From assembly GCF_036046055.1 (NCBI RefSeq), contig NZ_CP107939.1:6014001-6078000 (forward strand): a stretch of 64,000 bases of DNA. Direction: 5' to 3'. The position numbers were made by a program, and so were the translations under genes. The stretch's first letter is position 1; every line of letters begins with the position of its first letter. Origin of the DNA: Nocardia sp. NBC_00403 (GTDB lineage: Bacteria; Actinomycetota; Actinomycetes; Mycobacteriales; Mycobacteriaceae). Of the stretch, positions 49,201-58,222 are shown piece by piece. The notes under the pieces were generated by a model. The model saw nothing but the letters and a program-made list of their open reading frames with translations. It made no database searches and was not told the origin of the DNA.

Positions 49201-52200
49201 GCCCACCGTCCGTAGCCGAGCAACAGGTACTTCCCCGGGTGAATCGACACATTCACACCGCCTGCGAGGGCATACGCGGATTCACCGCGGCGCAGACTCT
49301 CGCACGCGAGGTGCAGGGCGGTCAGCGAGGCGGAGCACGCCGTGTCCACCGCCATGCTCGGGCCGCTGAAACCGAGGTGATACGAGACTCGGTTGGGGAT
49401 GGCGAAATAGCCAGAGATCGGCACACCGACGAAGGCTTGGTACTCGGCGTACCCGACACCGGCGAAGACGCCGGCGTCGACCAGTCCGCGTGCCCGCGCT
49501 CCGGCCCGCACCCGATCCGGCGAGTAACCGGCGTCTTCCAATGCAGCCCAGGATGTTTCGAGGAACAGCCGCTGCTGCGGGTCCATCTCCTCGGCATCTT
49601 TGGGGGTGATACCGAAGAATCGTGCGTCGAACTTGTCGACATCATCGATGAAGCCGCCCCAGCGCGCATAGGTGGTGCCGGGCTCGTCGGGGTCTTCGGA
49701 GTGGAAAGCGCGATGATCCCACCGGTCCGGCGGCACCTCGATGATGCAGTCGCGGCCGGAAACCAGGTTGGCCCAGAATTCTTCGATGTCCTGCGCCATC
49801 GGGAATCTGCCCGCCATACCGATGACGGCGATTTCGTCGTCCACGTCGGGTGCGGGGCTGGTGGCCACTGCATCGACAGTGGCTGTGGCGGCGGAGGCCA
49901 TGCCGGTCCCGTAGCCGGTCGGGCCGGATGACGGGGTAGCGGTGGCGGAGGCCGGTGCGTCGGGCGCTACCGGCCGCGCGGCCGCGATGTGCAGCGTCGC
50001 CAACCGTTCAGGGTGTTCCTCGGTGAGATAGCCCGCCAGCTCCCGGACGGTCTGGTACTCGAAGAACAGGGTGCTCGGCAGTGCACCGAAGTCCGACTCG
50101 AGCCGATCGTTCATCCTGCTGATGAGTACCGAATCGATCCCGTAGTCCTGCAACGGAATACGTGTGCGAATCCGGTCGGCATCCAGTCGGCAATACACGG
50201 CGAGAAGACCCTTGAGATACTCCTGCGCGCTCTGCTGGAGGGGAGCATCGTCGGTGGACGCCCCGGGCCGAGGCGCCGGTTCCGCAGTGGGTGCCGGTGT
50301 ATCGACGTGCGTCGGTCGAATCGCCGGCTCCGCAACTGTTGGCGCCGCGGTGGTGATCTCGGATGCGGCGCCTGCGTCGGGCACCCAGCACCGTTCCCGC
50401 TCGAACTGGTATCCCGGTAGGTGCACCCGCTGTGCGAATTCCGATGACCAGCCTGCGAATTCGACTCGTTCTCCTGCGACCCATCGCCGCGCGGCCGCGT
50501 TCGGATCAGCGACCACCGTCGCGGATTGCTCCGCAATGATGGTGTCGGGGATCAGACCGGTGAAAACACGTATCGGAGTGTCGCCTTCGATATAGTCCGC
50601 CAGGCGGGCCGCGAGGCCGTCGACGGAATCCGCGACGATCGCCAGGCGGTACTCGAAGGCCGCTCGGCCGAAGGCGAGGGTACGCGCGATATCCGGGAGC
50701 GCGACCTCAGGGTGCGCGGCCAGATGCCTGCGCAGCGCCCGCGCCGCGCGACCGAGGCTGTCCGCAGAGCGTGCCGATAGCACCACCACTTGCGCTCCAC
50801 CGCTGCCGGTGTCCCGATGGGGTGCCCGAACCGGCGGGTGGCCGTCTACGACGAGATGGGCGTTGGTGCCGCTGAATCCGAAGGAGCTGACGGCGGCTCG
50901 CCGCGGCCCGTCCGGCCACGCGCGCAGGTCGGTATTGACGAAGAACGGCGAATTCGCCAGATCCAGTAGCGGGTTCACCGAATCGACGTGCAACGAGGGT
51001 GGAATCTGCCCGGCACGCATCGCCAGCAGCACCTTGAACAGGCTCGCCATCCCCGCCGCGTGCGACGCGTGCCCGATGTTCGACTTCACCGAGCCGACCG
51101 GGATGGTGCCTACCGTGTCGGTGTAGTGGCGGAATGCCGAGGTGAGTGCCGCAATCTCGATCGGGTCGCCCAACCGTGTTCCGGTGCCGTGCGTTTCGAT
51201 GTAGCCGATGCTCGCCGGGTCGATTCCGTTGGCCCGATAGACATCGAGTTCCAGCTCGGTCTGGGAGCGGGTACTCGGTGCGGTGATGCCGTTGGTGCGA
51301 CCGTCGTGGTTCACTCCGATGCCACGAATCACCCCCTGGATCGGGTCGCCGTCGCGTTCGGCAGCGGCCAGGGGCTTCAATACCACCACCCCGACGCCTT
51401 CTGCGATAACGAACCCGTCGGCGGAAGCGTCGAAGCTCGCGCAGCGGCCGTGTGGCGACAGCATCCCCATCGATGCGGCCAACAGGTGGTACTCGGGCGT
51501 CACGAAGACCGCCACCCCACCCGCCAACGCAAGCTCGGATTCACCGGTGGCGAGGCTGCGGCAGGCCTGATGCACCGCGACCAACGCCGACGAGCATGCG
51601 GTGTCGAGCCCGAGACACGGTCCGGTGAGATCGAGGTGGTAGGCCACCCTGGCGGGCAGGATTGCCGGGCTGTTGCCGGTGAACATATGGTGCGAACCGA
51701 ACTCGGCGCGGCTGCGCAGCAGGGTCGCGTAATCGGATCCAGGCGACCCGGCGAATACGCCACATCGGCTGCGCCGCAAAGACTTGGGATCGATCGCGGC
51801 GTCTTCCAGCGCCAGCCAGCTGTGTTCGAGGAACAACCGCTGCTGCGGGTCCATGTAGTCGGCCTCGGCGGGCACCAGATCGAAGAACATCGGATCGAAG
51901 CGGTCGACGTTGTCGAGGAAGCCGCCCCATTTCGAGTAGGTCTTGCCCGGCGTCACCGGTCCCGGCCGGAAATAGTCGGTGATCGGCCAGCGCGACGGCG
52001 GAACCTCGGTCACCGCATCCCGTCCGGCGGCAAGATTTCGCCAGAATTCTTCGAGGTTCGCGGCGCCGGGGAACCGCCCCGACATTCCGATGACAGCGAT
52101 ATCCATCGACTGCGGAGCCGTCCTTCTCGCAGGAATCGACGGTGCGATCGCGGGGCGGGCGGATGCCGGCGTACGGGGTGTTGTGGCGACCGGTGCGGCG

Positions 52201-55200
52201 GTGTCGGGCGCCGAGGCCGCGGCCGCTGACGACGCTTCGGTGGGTGCCGCGGCGGCGATTGCGCCGTCGTCGGCGATCCGTCGGGTCAGTTGCCGCACCG
52301 ACGGGTGATCGAAGACCGCTGTCGGCCGCAGTGACAATCGGTAGCGGGCATTGACCCGGTCGATGATCTTGACCGCGAGAATCGAGTCGACGCCGTACTC
52401 GGACAGCGGTAGCTCCGGATGCACGTCGGCGCCCGACACCCCGAGCCCCTCTGCAACCATGCCGGTGATCTCGGCTTCGAGGCTCGAAATGTCCACCGAG
52501 TTCACAGGATCAGCCGACGCGGGCGGCGTCACGATGCCAACCGCATCCTGCTGCGGGAAGGCGGCCACGAGCGCGGGCACGGCGTCGCTCACCCCCGCCA
52601 GCAGGCGGAAGCTCGGCTCCGTGTCGGCGAACAACCCGGGACCCCAAGCCCGCACACCGGTGAAGCCTGCGTTCGTCAGCGCGACGCGCCACTGATCCTC
52701 CGAAAGCAACGGCGAGTGCGCGATCCGCAGTTCGGGATCCCGATACCCGTGCCAGCCTTCGAGCAATCCGAATGTCAGCGCGAGTACCTCCAGATCGGTG
52801 GTCGCCTCGGTGAACGCCAGCACCCCCGCGGGCGCGAGCAGACGGCGGACATGATGCAGGGCGGGTCCGATCGCCGGCACCGCGTGTAAGACGTTGGCGC
52901 ACACCACGAGATCGGCACCCTCGACCGGAAACCCCTGCCGCTCCGGATCGACCTCGATATCGAGCACCCCGAAACGCATTCCGGCCTGGCCGGCGAAGGT
53001 ACGCCGGCCGTGTGCGACAAAGCTCTGCGCCACGTCGGTGTAGTGGTACTCGAACGGCACTCCGGAAGCCACCAGCGCGGCTACCGCGGCGTGTGTCGAG
53101 CCGCCGGTGCCCGCGCCGACTTCCACCACCCGCAGCGGCAGTGCATCGCCTGTCCGTTCCTGCTTGTCGGCCCGCTGCCGCGCGACCGCCGCCACCAGAT
53201 CTGCGAGCAGACCGTTGGCGAAGTCATAGGCCGCGTTCCCTCGGTAGATCGCGCCGACCAGCTCGAGTTCGCCGCGCGGGAACAGCACCTCGGTCGCCGC
53301 CAGCTCGCCGCGCAGCACCTGTGGGTAGGCGGTCAGGCAGGCGTCGAGCAGCGTCACATACGGTTCGGTCTCGGGGAATCGGGCCAGCAGATCCGTGCGC
53401 ATCCAAGTCGTTCCCGGCGGTGGCCCGGTGACCACGATCCCGGCACCCGCGTCCCGCACCAATCCGTGCCGCAGCAGGATGTCGAGGCAACTGGTGAGCA
53501 GTCGCTCGAAGCGGGCCAGCACACCGAGGCGCCCACGCATCGATTCGACCGACCACTCCCCTGCCGCAAGTCCGAGGTCGGTCAACACGCCGAACAGGCG
53601 TATCGCCGCGTAACGCGCCAGCTCCGCTTGTCCGGGCTCGCCGATCCCGCCCTGGCGCGGGCTGGACTCGAATCGTGCCACGGCCGCGTCGAATCCGGAC
53701 TTCGGTGGCGCGCTGATCCAGTAGTCCCGTTGATCGAAGGGGTATCCCGGCAACGGTATCCGTCGGGCTGGTTCGGTCCAGTCGACGGCGGTTCCCGCGA
53801 CCCACTGCCGTGCCGTCTGCTCGGGGGAGGTCACCGGCCCGAGTTCTGCCGACCGCGCACCGGCGCCCAGTGTTCCGGTCACCACGGGGCTCGCCTGGTC
53901 GCAGAGGTACTGCTCGAGCGCGATTGCCACCGCATCGGGGCCGGTCGCGACGACCGCGAGCCGATGCGCGAGTGCGGGCCTGCCGACCTGCAGAGTGCGC
54001 ACCGCATCGGCGAAATCGCCCGGATCCAGTGCGCGGAAATGCCGCGCCATCGTCTCGGCGTAGCGCCGGAGTCGGTCGGGCGACCGCGCCGAGAGGACGA
54101 AAACCTCCGGCTCGCCGGTCACCGCGGGCCGCGCCCGCTGGTCGATGAACTCCGCGAGCACCACATGGGCGTTCGCACCGCCCGCACCGAAGGCGCTGAG
54201 CCCCGCACGGCGCGGCCGCGCAGCGCCCTCGACGATGGCGCGCGGCCAGTCTTCGAGCTGCTGTGGCAGATGGAACGGCACCGTGTCGAACGCGATCGCC
54301 GGATTCACCTGTGCGGCATGCAAGGTCGGTGCGATACGGCCGTGCCGGAACTGCAGCAGCACCTTGGTGAGGCCCGCTATACCCGCGGCCGCCTCCAGAT
54401 GCCCGATATTCGACTTCGCGGAGCCGAGTGCACGCTGAAGCCCCTCGCCGATGGGCGGCCCGAATGCCACTGCCAGGCCGGCGATTTCGATCGGATCACC
54501 GAGCGCGGTTCCAGTACCGTGCGCCTCGATGTAGTCGATCGACCCCGGTTCGACTCCGGCCGCGCGTAGCGCCTCGGTGATCACCTCGGCCTGCGCGCCG
54601 GGATGGGGCACGCTGTATCCGGCGGTCTGCCCTCCGTGATTCACGGCGCTGCCCAGCACCAGGCCGTGGATGGTGTCGCCGTCGGCGAGGGCGGTACGCA
54701 GCGGTTTGAGATAGATCGCACCAACCCCTTCGCCTGGCACATAACCGTCGGCCCCCGCACCGAACGGCCTGCATCTGCCGGTGTCCGACATCATGCCCAA
54801 ACTGCTCAGCAGTAGAAACTTGTCCTGGTGCAGCAGCAAGTTCACGCCACCGACGATCGCCGCGTCGCACTCGCCCTCCAGCAGACTGCGCCGGGCAAGA
54901 TGCAACGCGGTCAGCGATGCCGAACATGCCGTGTCCACGGTGAGGCTCGGCCCGCGCAGGCCGAGGGTGTACGACGTCCGGTTGGCGATGGACGACGGAA
55001 TCGATGCCACCGCAACGGGATCGCCGGTGCGTGTGGCTTCCACTCCGAGTAGCCGGTAGTCGCTCCAGGTCGCGCCGACGAATACGCCGACCCGCCGATC
55101 CCGGACGGCCGGATCCTCGTGGTGGTAGCCGGCGTGTTCGAGCGCCGCATACGCCTGCTGGAGGAACAGTCGCTCCTGTGGATCCATCAGTGGGGCGTGC

Positions 55201-58145
55201 GCGGGCGGGATGCGGAAGAATTGCGGATCGAAACCGGCCACGCCCCGCAGGAACCCACCCGTCATCGGTGGGAAGCCTGCCGAGCGATCGGCGGCGGTGA
55301 GCCACCACCGTTGGGCCGGGACGGGTCCGACCGCGTCGTGCCCGTCGCGCAGGTTGTGCCAGAACTCGTCGAGGGTGTCGGCATCCGGATATCGACCGCT
55401 GATGCCGACAATGGCGATGGCGGTGTCGTTCTCGGCGCCGCTACGCTGCTGTGCGGGTTCGGGTTCGGCGGGGTGCACGGAGGGAATCTCGGTCGGTGTA
55501 GCCGCAGGGGAGGTCGGACCCGGGCGTAGTCGTGCACGCACGGCTTCCGCGTCGCCCCAGACACAGGCCACTTGGGCACGATCGGCCGACGCGGCCGACA
55601 TCAGCAGATCCAGCCCGATGTCGGTGGGCAGCAAACCGATTCCCGCCCGCGCCAACGCCTCGATCTGCTCGGCGGGCGGGCGCATCCCGCCCTCGGCCCA
55701 CAGCGGCCAATTGATGCTGATCACCCGCGGTGATCCCGCGGTGTTGTCGTGCAGTTCGGCGAAGGCATCGAGATACCGGTTCGCCGCCGCGTAATCCGCT
55801 TGTCCCGGATTGCCCAAGACCGCGGAGACCGACGAGAACAGCACCATCAGGCGCGCCTCCGGGACCGCCCGGATCAGCCACTGGGCACCGCAGAGTTTCG
55901 GGGCGAGAACCGATCTCGCCGCATCACCGGTCGTGCTGGTCAGCAGACCGTCGTGTAGCTCTCCGGCGCCGTGGTACAGCGCATCGACACGCCCGAAGGT
56001 GGCGCGTGCGATAGTCGCGACCCGTTCGACTTCGGCGGCGACAGCGATATCGGCCCGCACATGAACGGCTTCGCCGCCGAGGCCGGTGATCTCGGCGAGC
56101 AACCTTGCCCCCGACTCGTCGAGCGGACTGCGCGACACCAGTAGCAGCCGGGCCCGGTACTCGCGCGCGAGCTTTCGGGCGAGTTGCTGACCGATGCCGC
56201 CGAAGCCGCCGGTCACGATCGCCACCGGGTGCTGTTCGAGCAGCGGGGCGGCCGTTCTCGCTGCGGCAAGGGAGATTTCCTGTGGTGTGCGGACCTCGCG
56301 GCGGCCCTCGCGATAGCGGATCTCGGTCGCCGCGTCGTGGTCGTCGATGGCGAGTTCGGCAGTGATCGCGGCATCGAGATCGGCGGCGGTGTCACACAGC
56401 ACGGCCCGGACGATCGGCCGCGGCAGCTCGAGCCGGACGGTGCGCGCGAAGCCACCGATCAGCGCGCTGCTGAGCTTTCCCGGTGTGGACGCTGTGGAAA
56501 GGACCAGGATCCGTCGCACGGGCGCGTCCGGAACATCCGCCACGGCCCGCACCAACTCGCGTAACGGGAGATACACCTGCTCCGCGATCCGGTGCGGGTC
56601 GACCTCGGTTCCCGTGTGGCGCTCACTCCACAGATACACCGCCGCGTCGAAGGTTCGACCGCGGGTGGACAGCTCGGTGAGCAGTAACCGCAGATGCCGC
56701 GGGTCGGCCGGATCGACAATGAATTCGGAGGAACCTGAGACAAATTCACCACCGGGCCGAACGTGGACGACCGTTGCCCGCCCCTGGTGCCGATACGGCT
56801 GATCCGCGGTGTCGAAGACGAGCAGGCTGTCGGGCTCCTGTCGCCGGTACGGCGTATCCGCCGGCTGCCAATCGAATCCGAAGGTGACCAAACTGTCTCG
56901 GCGCAGTGCGACCGGCGCTGCCGCCACCGGCGCCGTCGCGGCTGCACGGTACCGCGCGCCGACCGTGTCGGCCAGATACCCGGCGAGCGCATCGATGGTC
57001 TGGTACTCGAACAGCAGGGTCGGATACAGCGGTTCACCGACCCGGGCTTCCAACTCCGCGGTCAAACGCAGTAGTCGGCTCGAATCGAGGCCGAGCTCAT
57101 AGAAACCCACATCGGTCGCGACCCCGGTGGAGTCGATGGCCGTCTCGGAGGCGACAAGCACCACCAGGTCCGCGGTGATCACCGCGCGCGGATCCCGCGT
57201 ATCCGCCTGCTGGCTCGGCGCGAACCCGGTCTCGGCCGGTGCTGGTCCGCTCGGACCGGTCGAGGCCGGCGCCGCCGGGGGTGCCGCGTAGGACTCGGTC
57301 AGTAACCGATGGATATCTGTGCTGCCCCGAACGCGTTTGGAGGTCAGCCGATAGTCCGCGACCGGTCGGCCCGCCTCGTCGTATAGCCGCACCTCGGCTC
57401 GCAATAGATCCTGTGCGTGGCCGGGGCCGCGAACCGCGGCATGCACCAATACCCGCTCCGGCGTCGGGCGCCACGCCCGAACCTCGCTGAAGTGGATCGG
57501 AATGAACGCGCTGTCGTCATCGATGCCCAGTCGACGCGGATCGACGAACGGCACGATCGTCGACGCATCCAAGAACGTCGGATGCAGCAGGAACCCGGGC
57601 AGGTGTGCCGCCCCTTCGGCGCCCAGCGTCAGCTCCGCGGTCACCACATCCTCATGACGACCGAAAATGCCTGCGGCGCGCATAAAATCGCGATGCTCGA
57701 TGCCGCGGCTACCGCTCTGTTGATACATCTCGTCCAGGCCACGGGCCGCGACCAGCGCCGCCCGAACTGCACGCAGGTCCATGGGTTCCGGATCCGCGAC
57801 CGAATCCGACCGTGCGACAACGCATTCCGCAACCAACTCGATCGGCCCGGTCGGTTCGCCCGAGTCGAGCCGCTGCACATCGATCCGAACGCGACCGCTG
57901 CTCGCGTCCACTCGGAATGCGATGCGCACCGCGCCGCCGGAGTCCAAGGCGACCGGCCGGTGAAAGAACACCTCCCGGATCACCAGGTCCGCCGGCGCGT
58001 AGCCGGCTGCCATCGCGGCACGCAGAATCATGTCGAGATACACCACACCGGGCAGAATCCGCACCCCGTGCACCCGATGGTCCCGCACCACCGGATCGTC
58101 TGCGAGAACAGTGGTGGCGAAACTGTCCAGCTCGATCCCACTCAT
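46290..58145 (-). CDS. AT-less type I polyketide synthase with terminal reductase (DH-ACP-KR-KS-cMT-ACP-KS-ACP-KS-ACP-R)
   Basis: 3951 residues, no AT domain. In order: DH 1-280 (His23 in HRVHGVRILP; HPTFLDAS with Asp but no following Gln/His), ACP1 (Ser355), KR 440-870 (TGGFGGIG at 645, Tyr785), KS1 905-1330 (Cys1074), C-methyltransferase 1560-1830 (VEVGAGTGG), ACP2 (Ser1921), KS2 2010-2440 (Cys2184), ACP3 (Ser2672), KS3 2765-3190 (Cys2937), ACP4 (Ser3483), thioester reductase 3555-3945 (TGVTGVLGG, YQQTK). The DH-ACP-KR set completes the module whose KS ends the upstream protein. The last three modules leave keto groups, one alpha-methylated, and the reductase releases an aldehyde using NADPH. 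ATG 58145 overlaps a mini-ORF stop; GTG 58196, with GGGAG upstream, is an alternative start. Confidence 0.95.
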   Translation of the reverse strand: MSGIELDSFATTVLADDPVVRDHRVHGVRILPGVVYLDMILRAAMAAGYAPADLVIREVFFHRPVALDSGGAVRIAFRVDASSGRVRIDVQRLDSGEPTGPIELVAECVVARSDSVADPEPMDLRAVRAALVAARGLDEMYQQSGSRGIEHRDFMRAAGIFGRHEDVVTAELTLGAEGAAHLPGFLLHPTFLDASTIVPFVDPRRLGIDDDSAFIPIHFSEVRAWRPTPERVLVHAAVRGPGHAQDLLRAEVRLYDEAGRPVADYRLTSKRVRGSTDIHRLLTESYAAPPAAPASTGPSGPAPAETGFAPSQQADTRDPRAVITADLVVLVASETAIDSTGVATDVGFYELGLDSSRLLRLTAELEARVGEPLYPTLLFEYQTIDALAGYLADTVGARYRAAATAPVAAAPVALRRDSLVTFGFDWQPADTPYRRQEPDSLLVFDTADQPYRHQGRATVVHVRPGGEFVSGSSEFIVDPADPRHLRLLLTELSTRGRTFDAAVYLWSERHTGTEVDPHRIAEQVYLPLRELVRAVADVPDAPVRRILVLSTASTPGKLSSALIGGFARTVRLELPRPIVRAVLCDTAADLDAAITAELAIDDHDAATEIRYREGRREVRTPQEISLAAARTAAPLLEQHPVAIVTGGFGGIGQQLARKLAREYRARLLLVSRSPLDESGARLLAEITGLGGEAVHVRADIAVAAEVERVATIARATFGRVDALYHGAGELHDGLLTSTTGDAARSVLAPKLCGAQWLIRAVPEARLMVLFSSVSAVLGNPGQADYAAANRYLDAFAELHDNTAGSPRVISINWPLWAEGGMRPPAEQIEALARAGIGLLPTDIGLDLLMSAASADRAQVACVWGDAEAVRARLRPGPTSPAATPTEIPSVHPAEPEPAQQRSGAENDTAIAIVGISGRYPDADTLDEFWHNLRDGHDAVGPVPAQRWWLTAADRSAGFPPMTGGFLRGVAGFDPQFFRIPPAHAPLMDPQERLFLQQAYAALEHAGYHHEDPAVRDRRVGVFVGATWSDYRLLGVEATRTGDPVAVASIPSSIANRTSYTLGLRGPSLTVDTACSASLTALHLARRSLLEGECDAAIVGGVNLLLHQDKFLLLSSLGMMSDTGRCRPFGAGADGYVPGEGVGAIYLKPLRTALADGDTIHGLVLGSAVNHGGQTAGYSVPHPGAQAEVITEALRAAGVEPGSIDYIEAHGTGTALGDPIEIAGLAVAFGPPIGEGLQRALGSAKSNIGHLEAAAGIAGLTKVLLQFRHGRIAPTLHAAQVNPAIAFDTVPFHLPQQLEDWPRAIVEGAARPRRAGLSAFGAGGANAHVVLAEFIDQRARPAVTGEPEVFVLSARSPDRLRRYAETMARHFRALDPGDFADAVRTLQVGRPALAHRLAVVATGPDAVAIALEQYLCDQASPVVTGTLGAGARSAELGPVTSPEQTARQWVAGTAVDWTEPARRIPLPGYPFDQRDYWISAPPKSGFDAAVARFESSPRQGGIGEPGQAELARYAAIRLFGVLTDLGLAAGEWSVESMRGRLGVLARFERLLTSCLDILLRHGLVRDAGAGIVVTGPPPGTTWMRTDLLARFPETEPYVTLLDACLTAYPQVLRGELAATEVLFPRGELELVGAIYRGNAAYDFANGLLADLVAAVARQRADKQERTGDALPLRVVEVGAGTGGSTHAAVAALVASGVPFEYHYTDVAQSFVAHGRRTFAGQAGMRFGVLDIEVDPERQGFPVEGADLVVCANVLHAVPAIGPALHHVRRLLAPAGVLAFTEATTDLEVLALTFGLLEGWHGYRDPELRIAHSPLLSEDQWRVALTNAGFTGVRAWGPGLFADTEPSFRLLAGVSDAVPALVAAFPQQDAVGIVTPPASADPVNSVDISSLEAEITGMVAEGLGVSGADVHPELPLSEYGVDSILAVKIIDRVNARYRLSLRPTAVFDHPSVRQLTRRIADDGAIAAAAPTEASSAAAASAPDTAAPVATTPRTPASARPAIAPSIPARRTAPQSMDIAVIGMSGRFPGAANLEEFWRNLAAGRDAVTEVPPSRWPITDYFRPGPVTPGKTYSKWGGFLDNVDRFDPMFFDLVPAEADYMDPQQRLFLEHSWLALEDAAIDPKSLRRSRCGVFAGSPGSDYATLLRSRAEFGSHHMFTGNSPAILPARVAYHLDLTGPCLGLDTACSSALVAVHQACRSLATGESELALAGGVAVFVTPEYHLLAASMGMLSPHGRCASFDASADGFVIAEGVGVVVLKPLAAAERDGDPIQGVIRGIGVNHDGRTNGITAPSTRSQTELELDVYRANGIDPASIGYIETHGTGTRLGDPIEIAALTSAFRHYTDTVGTIPVGSVKSNIGHASHAAGMASLFKVLLAMRAGQIPPSLHVDSVNPLLDLANSPFFVNTDLRAWPDGPRRAAVSSFGFSGTNAHLVVDGHPPVRAPHRDTGSGGAQVVVLSARSADSLGRAARALRRHLAAHPEVALPDIARTLAFGRAAFEYRLAIVADSVDGLAARLADYIEGDTPIRVFTGLIPDTIIAEQSATVVADPNAAARRWVAGERVEFAGWSSEFAQRVHLPGYQFERERCWVPDAGAASEITTAAPTVAEPAIRPTHVDTPAPTAEPAPRPGASTDDAPLQQSAQEYLKGLLAVYCRLDADRIRTRIPLQDYGIDSVLISRMNDRLESDFGALPSTLFFEYQTVRELAGYLTEEHPERLATLHIAAARPVAPDAPASATATPSSGPTGYGTGMASAATATVDAVATSPAPDVDDEIAVIGMAGRFPMAQDIEEFWANLVSGRDCIIEVPPDRWDHRAFHSEDPDEPGTTYARWGGFIDDVDKFDARFFGITPKDAEEMDPQQRLFLETSWAALEDAGYSPDRVRAGARARGLVDAGVFAGVGYAEYQAFVGVPISGYFAIPNRVSYHLGFSGPSMAVDTACSASLTALHLACESLRRGESAYALAGGVNVSIHPGKYLLLGYGRWASTDGRCRSFGAGGDGYVPGEGVVTLVLKPLRHARADGDRVYGVIRGSAVNHGGRTNGFTVPNPTAQADLIGRALTTAGVDARDIGYVEAHGTGTALGDPIEIAALTRAYRRSTTAQGYCGIGSAKSSVGHLEAAAGAAGVVKALLQLRHHTMAPNLHSDPSNPAIDFAATPFRIIDTPTAWPRPDDGTPRITSVSSFGAGGANAHVILTDADQLPPFEPDDRPRLVVLSARDADRLTDAVSRLTRRLRANPLPLADVAWTLAVGRAPFEHRLAVVATSTAELVALLESAADPAARVPAAGLLVFRGVARTHRELDELPGESEADRTELRGLLRSGNLPRAAELWTAGWTVEWERVYERPFGRIVSLPTYPFARRRHWIVPEDYRRRTEPTGTPQLVAKTVVAQSPELADSGPRNRHRPNSAAAQSIPESGEANTDTEDGNGVAVAAFPIAADPEPAAPAEPDEELRALLQEQIRDIFADLTKTDPAELELDADFVDFGFDSVATVRMLNRLMKLHEVKIPAESIELYPTIRSLADYLVAEGIIASSTPPIGAPQSTATARAAAAQDDITVVTVDAPIAVESVFITGVTGVLGGKVLHDLLVHTDVRVTCLVRGTSLAAAEKRIKHFLATYDPDGALDDAFAARVTPVLGDVSNDRFGLDEVTWRRIAQEVDLTIHAAGRTTLVTFYDALAPINVEGTRHAVDFALQSRGKYLVYISSFSALGDRLNFNNPPFSERDLELGQGYDHLPYQQTKYESEKLIRAAGESGLLWDIVRPGNIMGDSVTGRYPFSEVSVKGAYYDILKTMIETGETMLTPVHWDITPVDYVSAAIVHIGLRRPTYRETYHLTNPDIRRYYDVVRYVQRAGYDVDLVPLEEFHRRASERQIYRRGTDEVYDSQTLEMFKYGIELFGFIHYEESSYADGAYTRRVLGAAGIDCPPTERLVQVYLAHCAEVGYIPAPKTAESTVEAAR

Positions 58146-58222
58146 GCCCGCGCCTCGCTGACGCTCGGCTGCGACATGCGCGCAGCACACCGGCACACGA
58201 CTCCCTCACTTCGCTCGTTCAT
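58142..58222 (-). CDS. 26-codon mini-ORF linking the two PKS genes
   Basis: ATG at 58222 shares four bases (ATGA) with the stop of the upstream PKS gene, and the mini-ORF's own TGA overlaps the ATG of the downstream PKS gene (58145) in the same ATGA way. It may act as a translational bridge across the 73-base gap. Its first codons (Asn-Glu-Arg-Ser-Glu) match a short GAGCGAAGTGAGG-type intergenic motif common in these genomes, so it may only be repeat-derived. Confidence 0.35.
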   Translation of the reverse strand: MNERSEGVVCRCAARMSQPSVSEARA

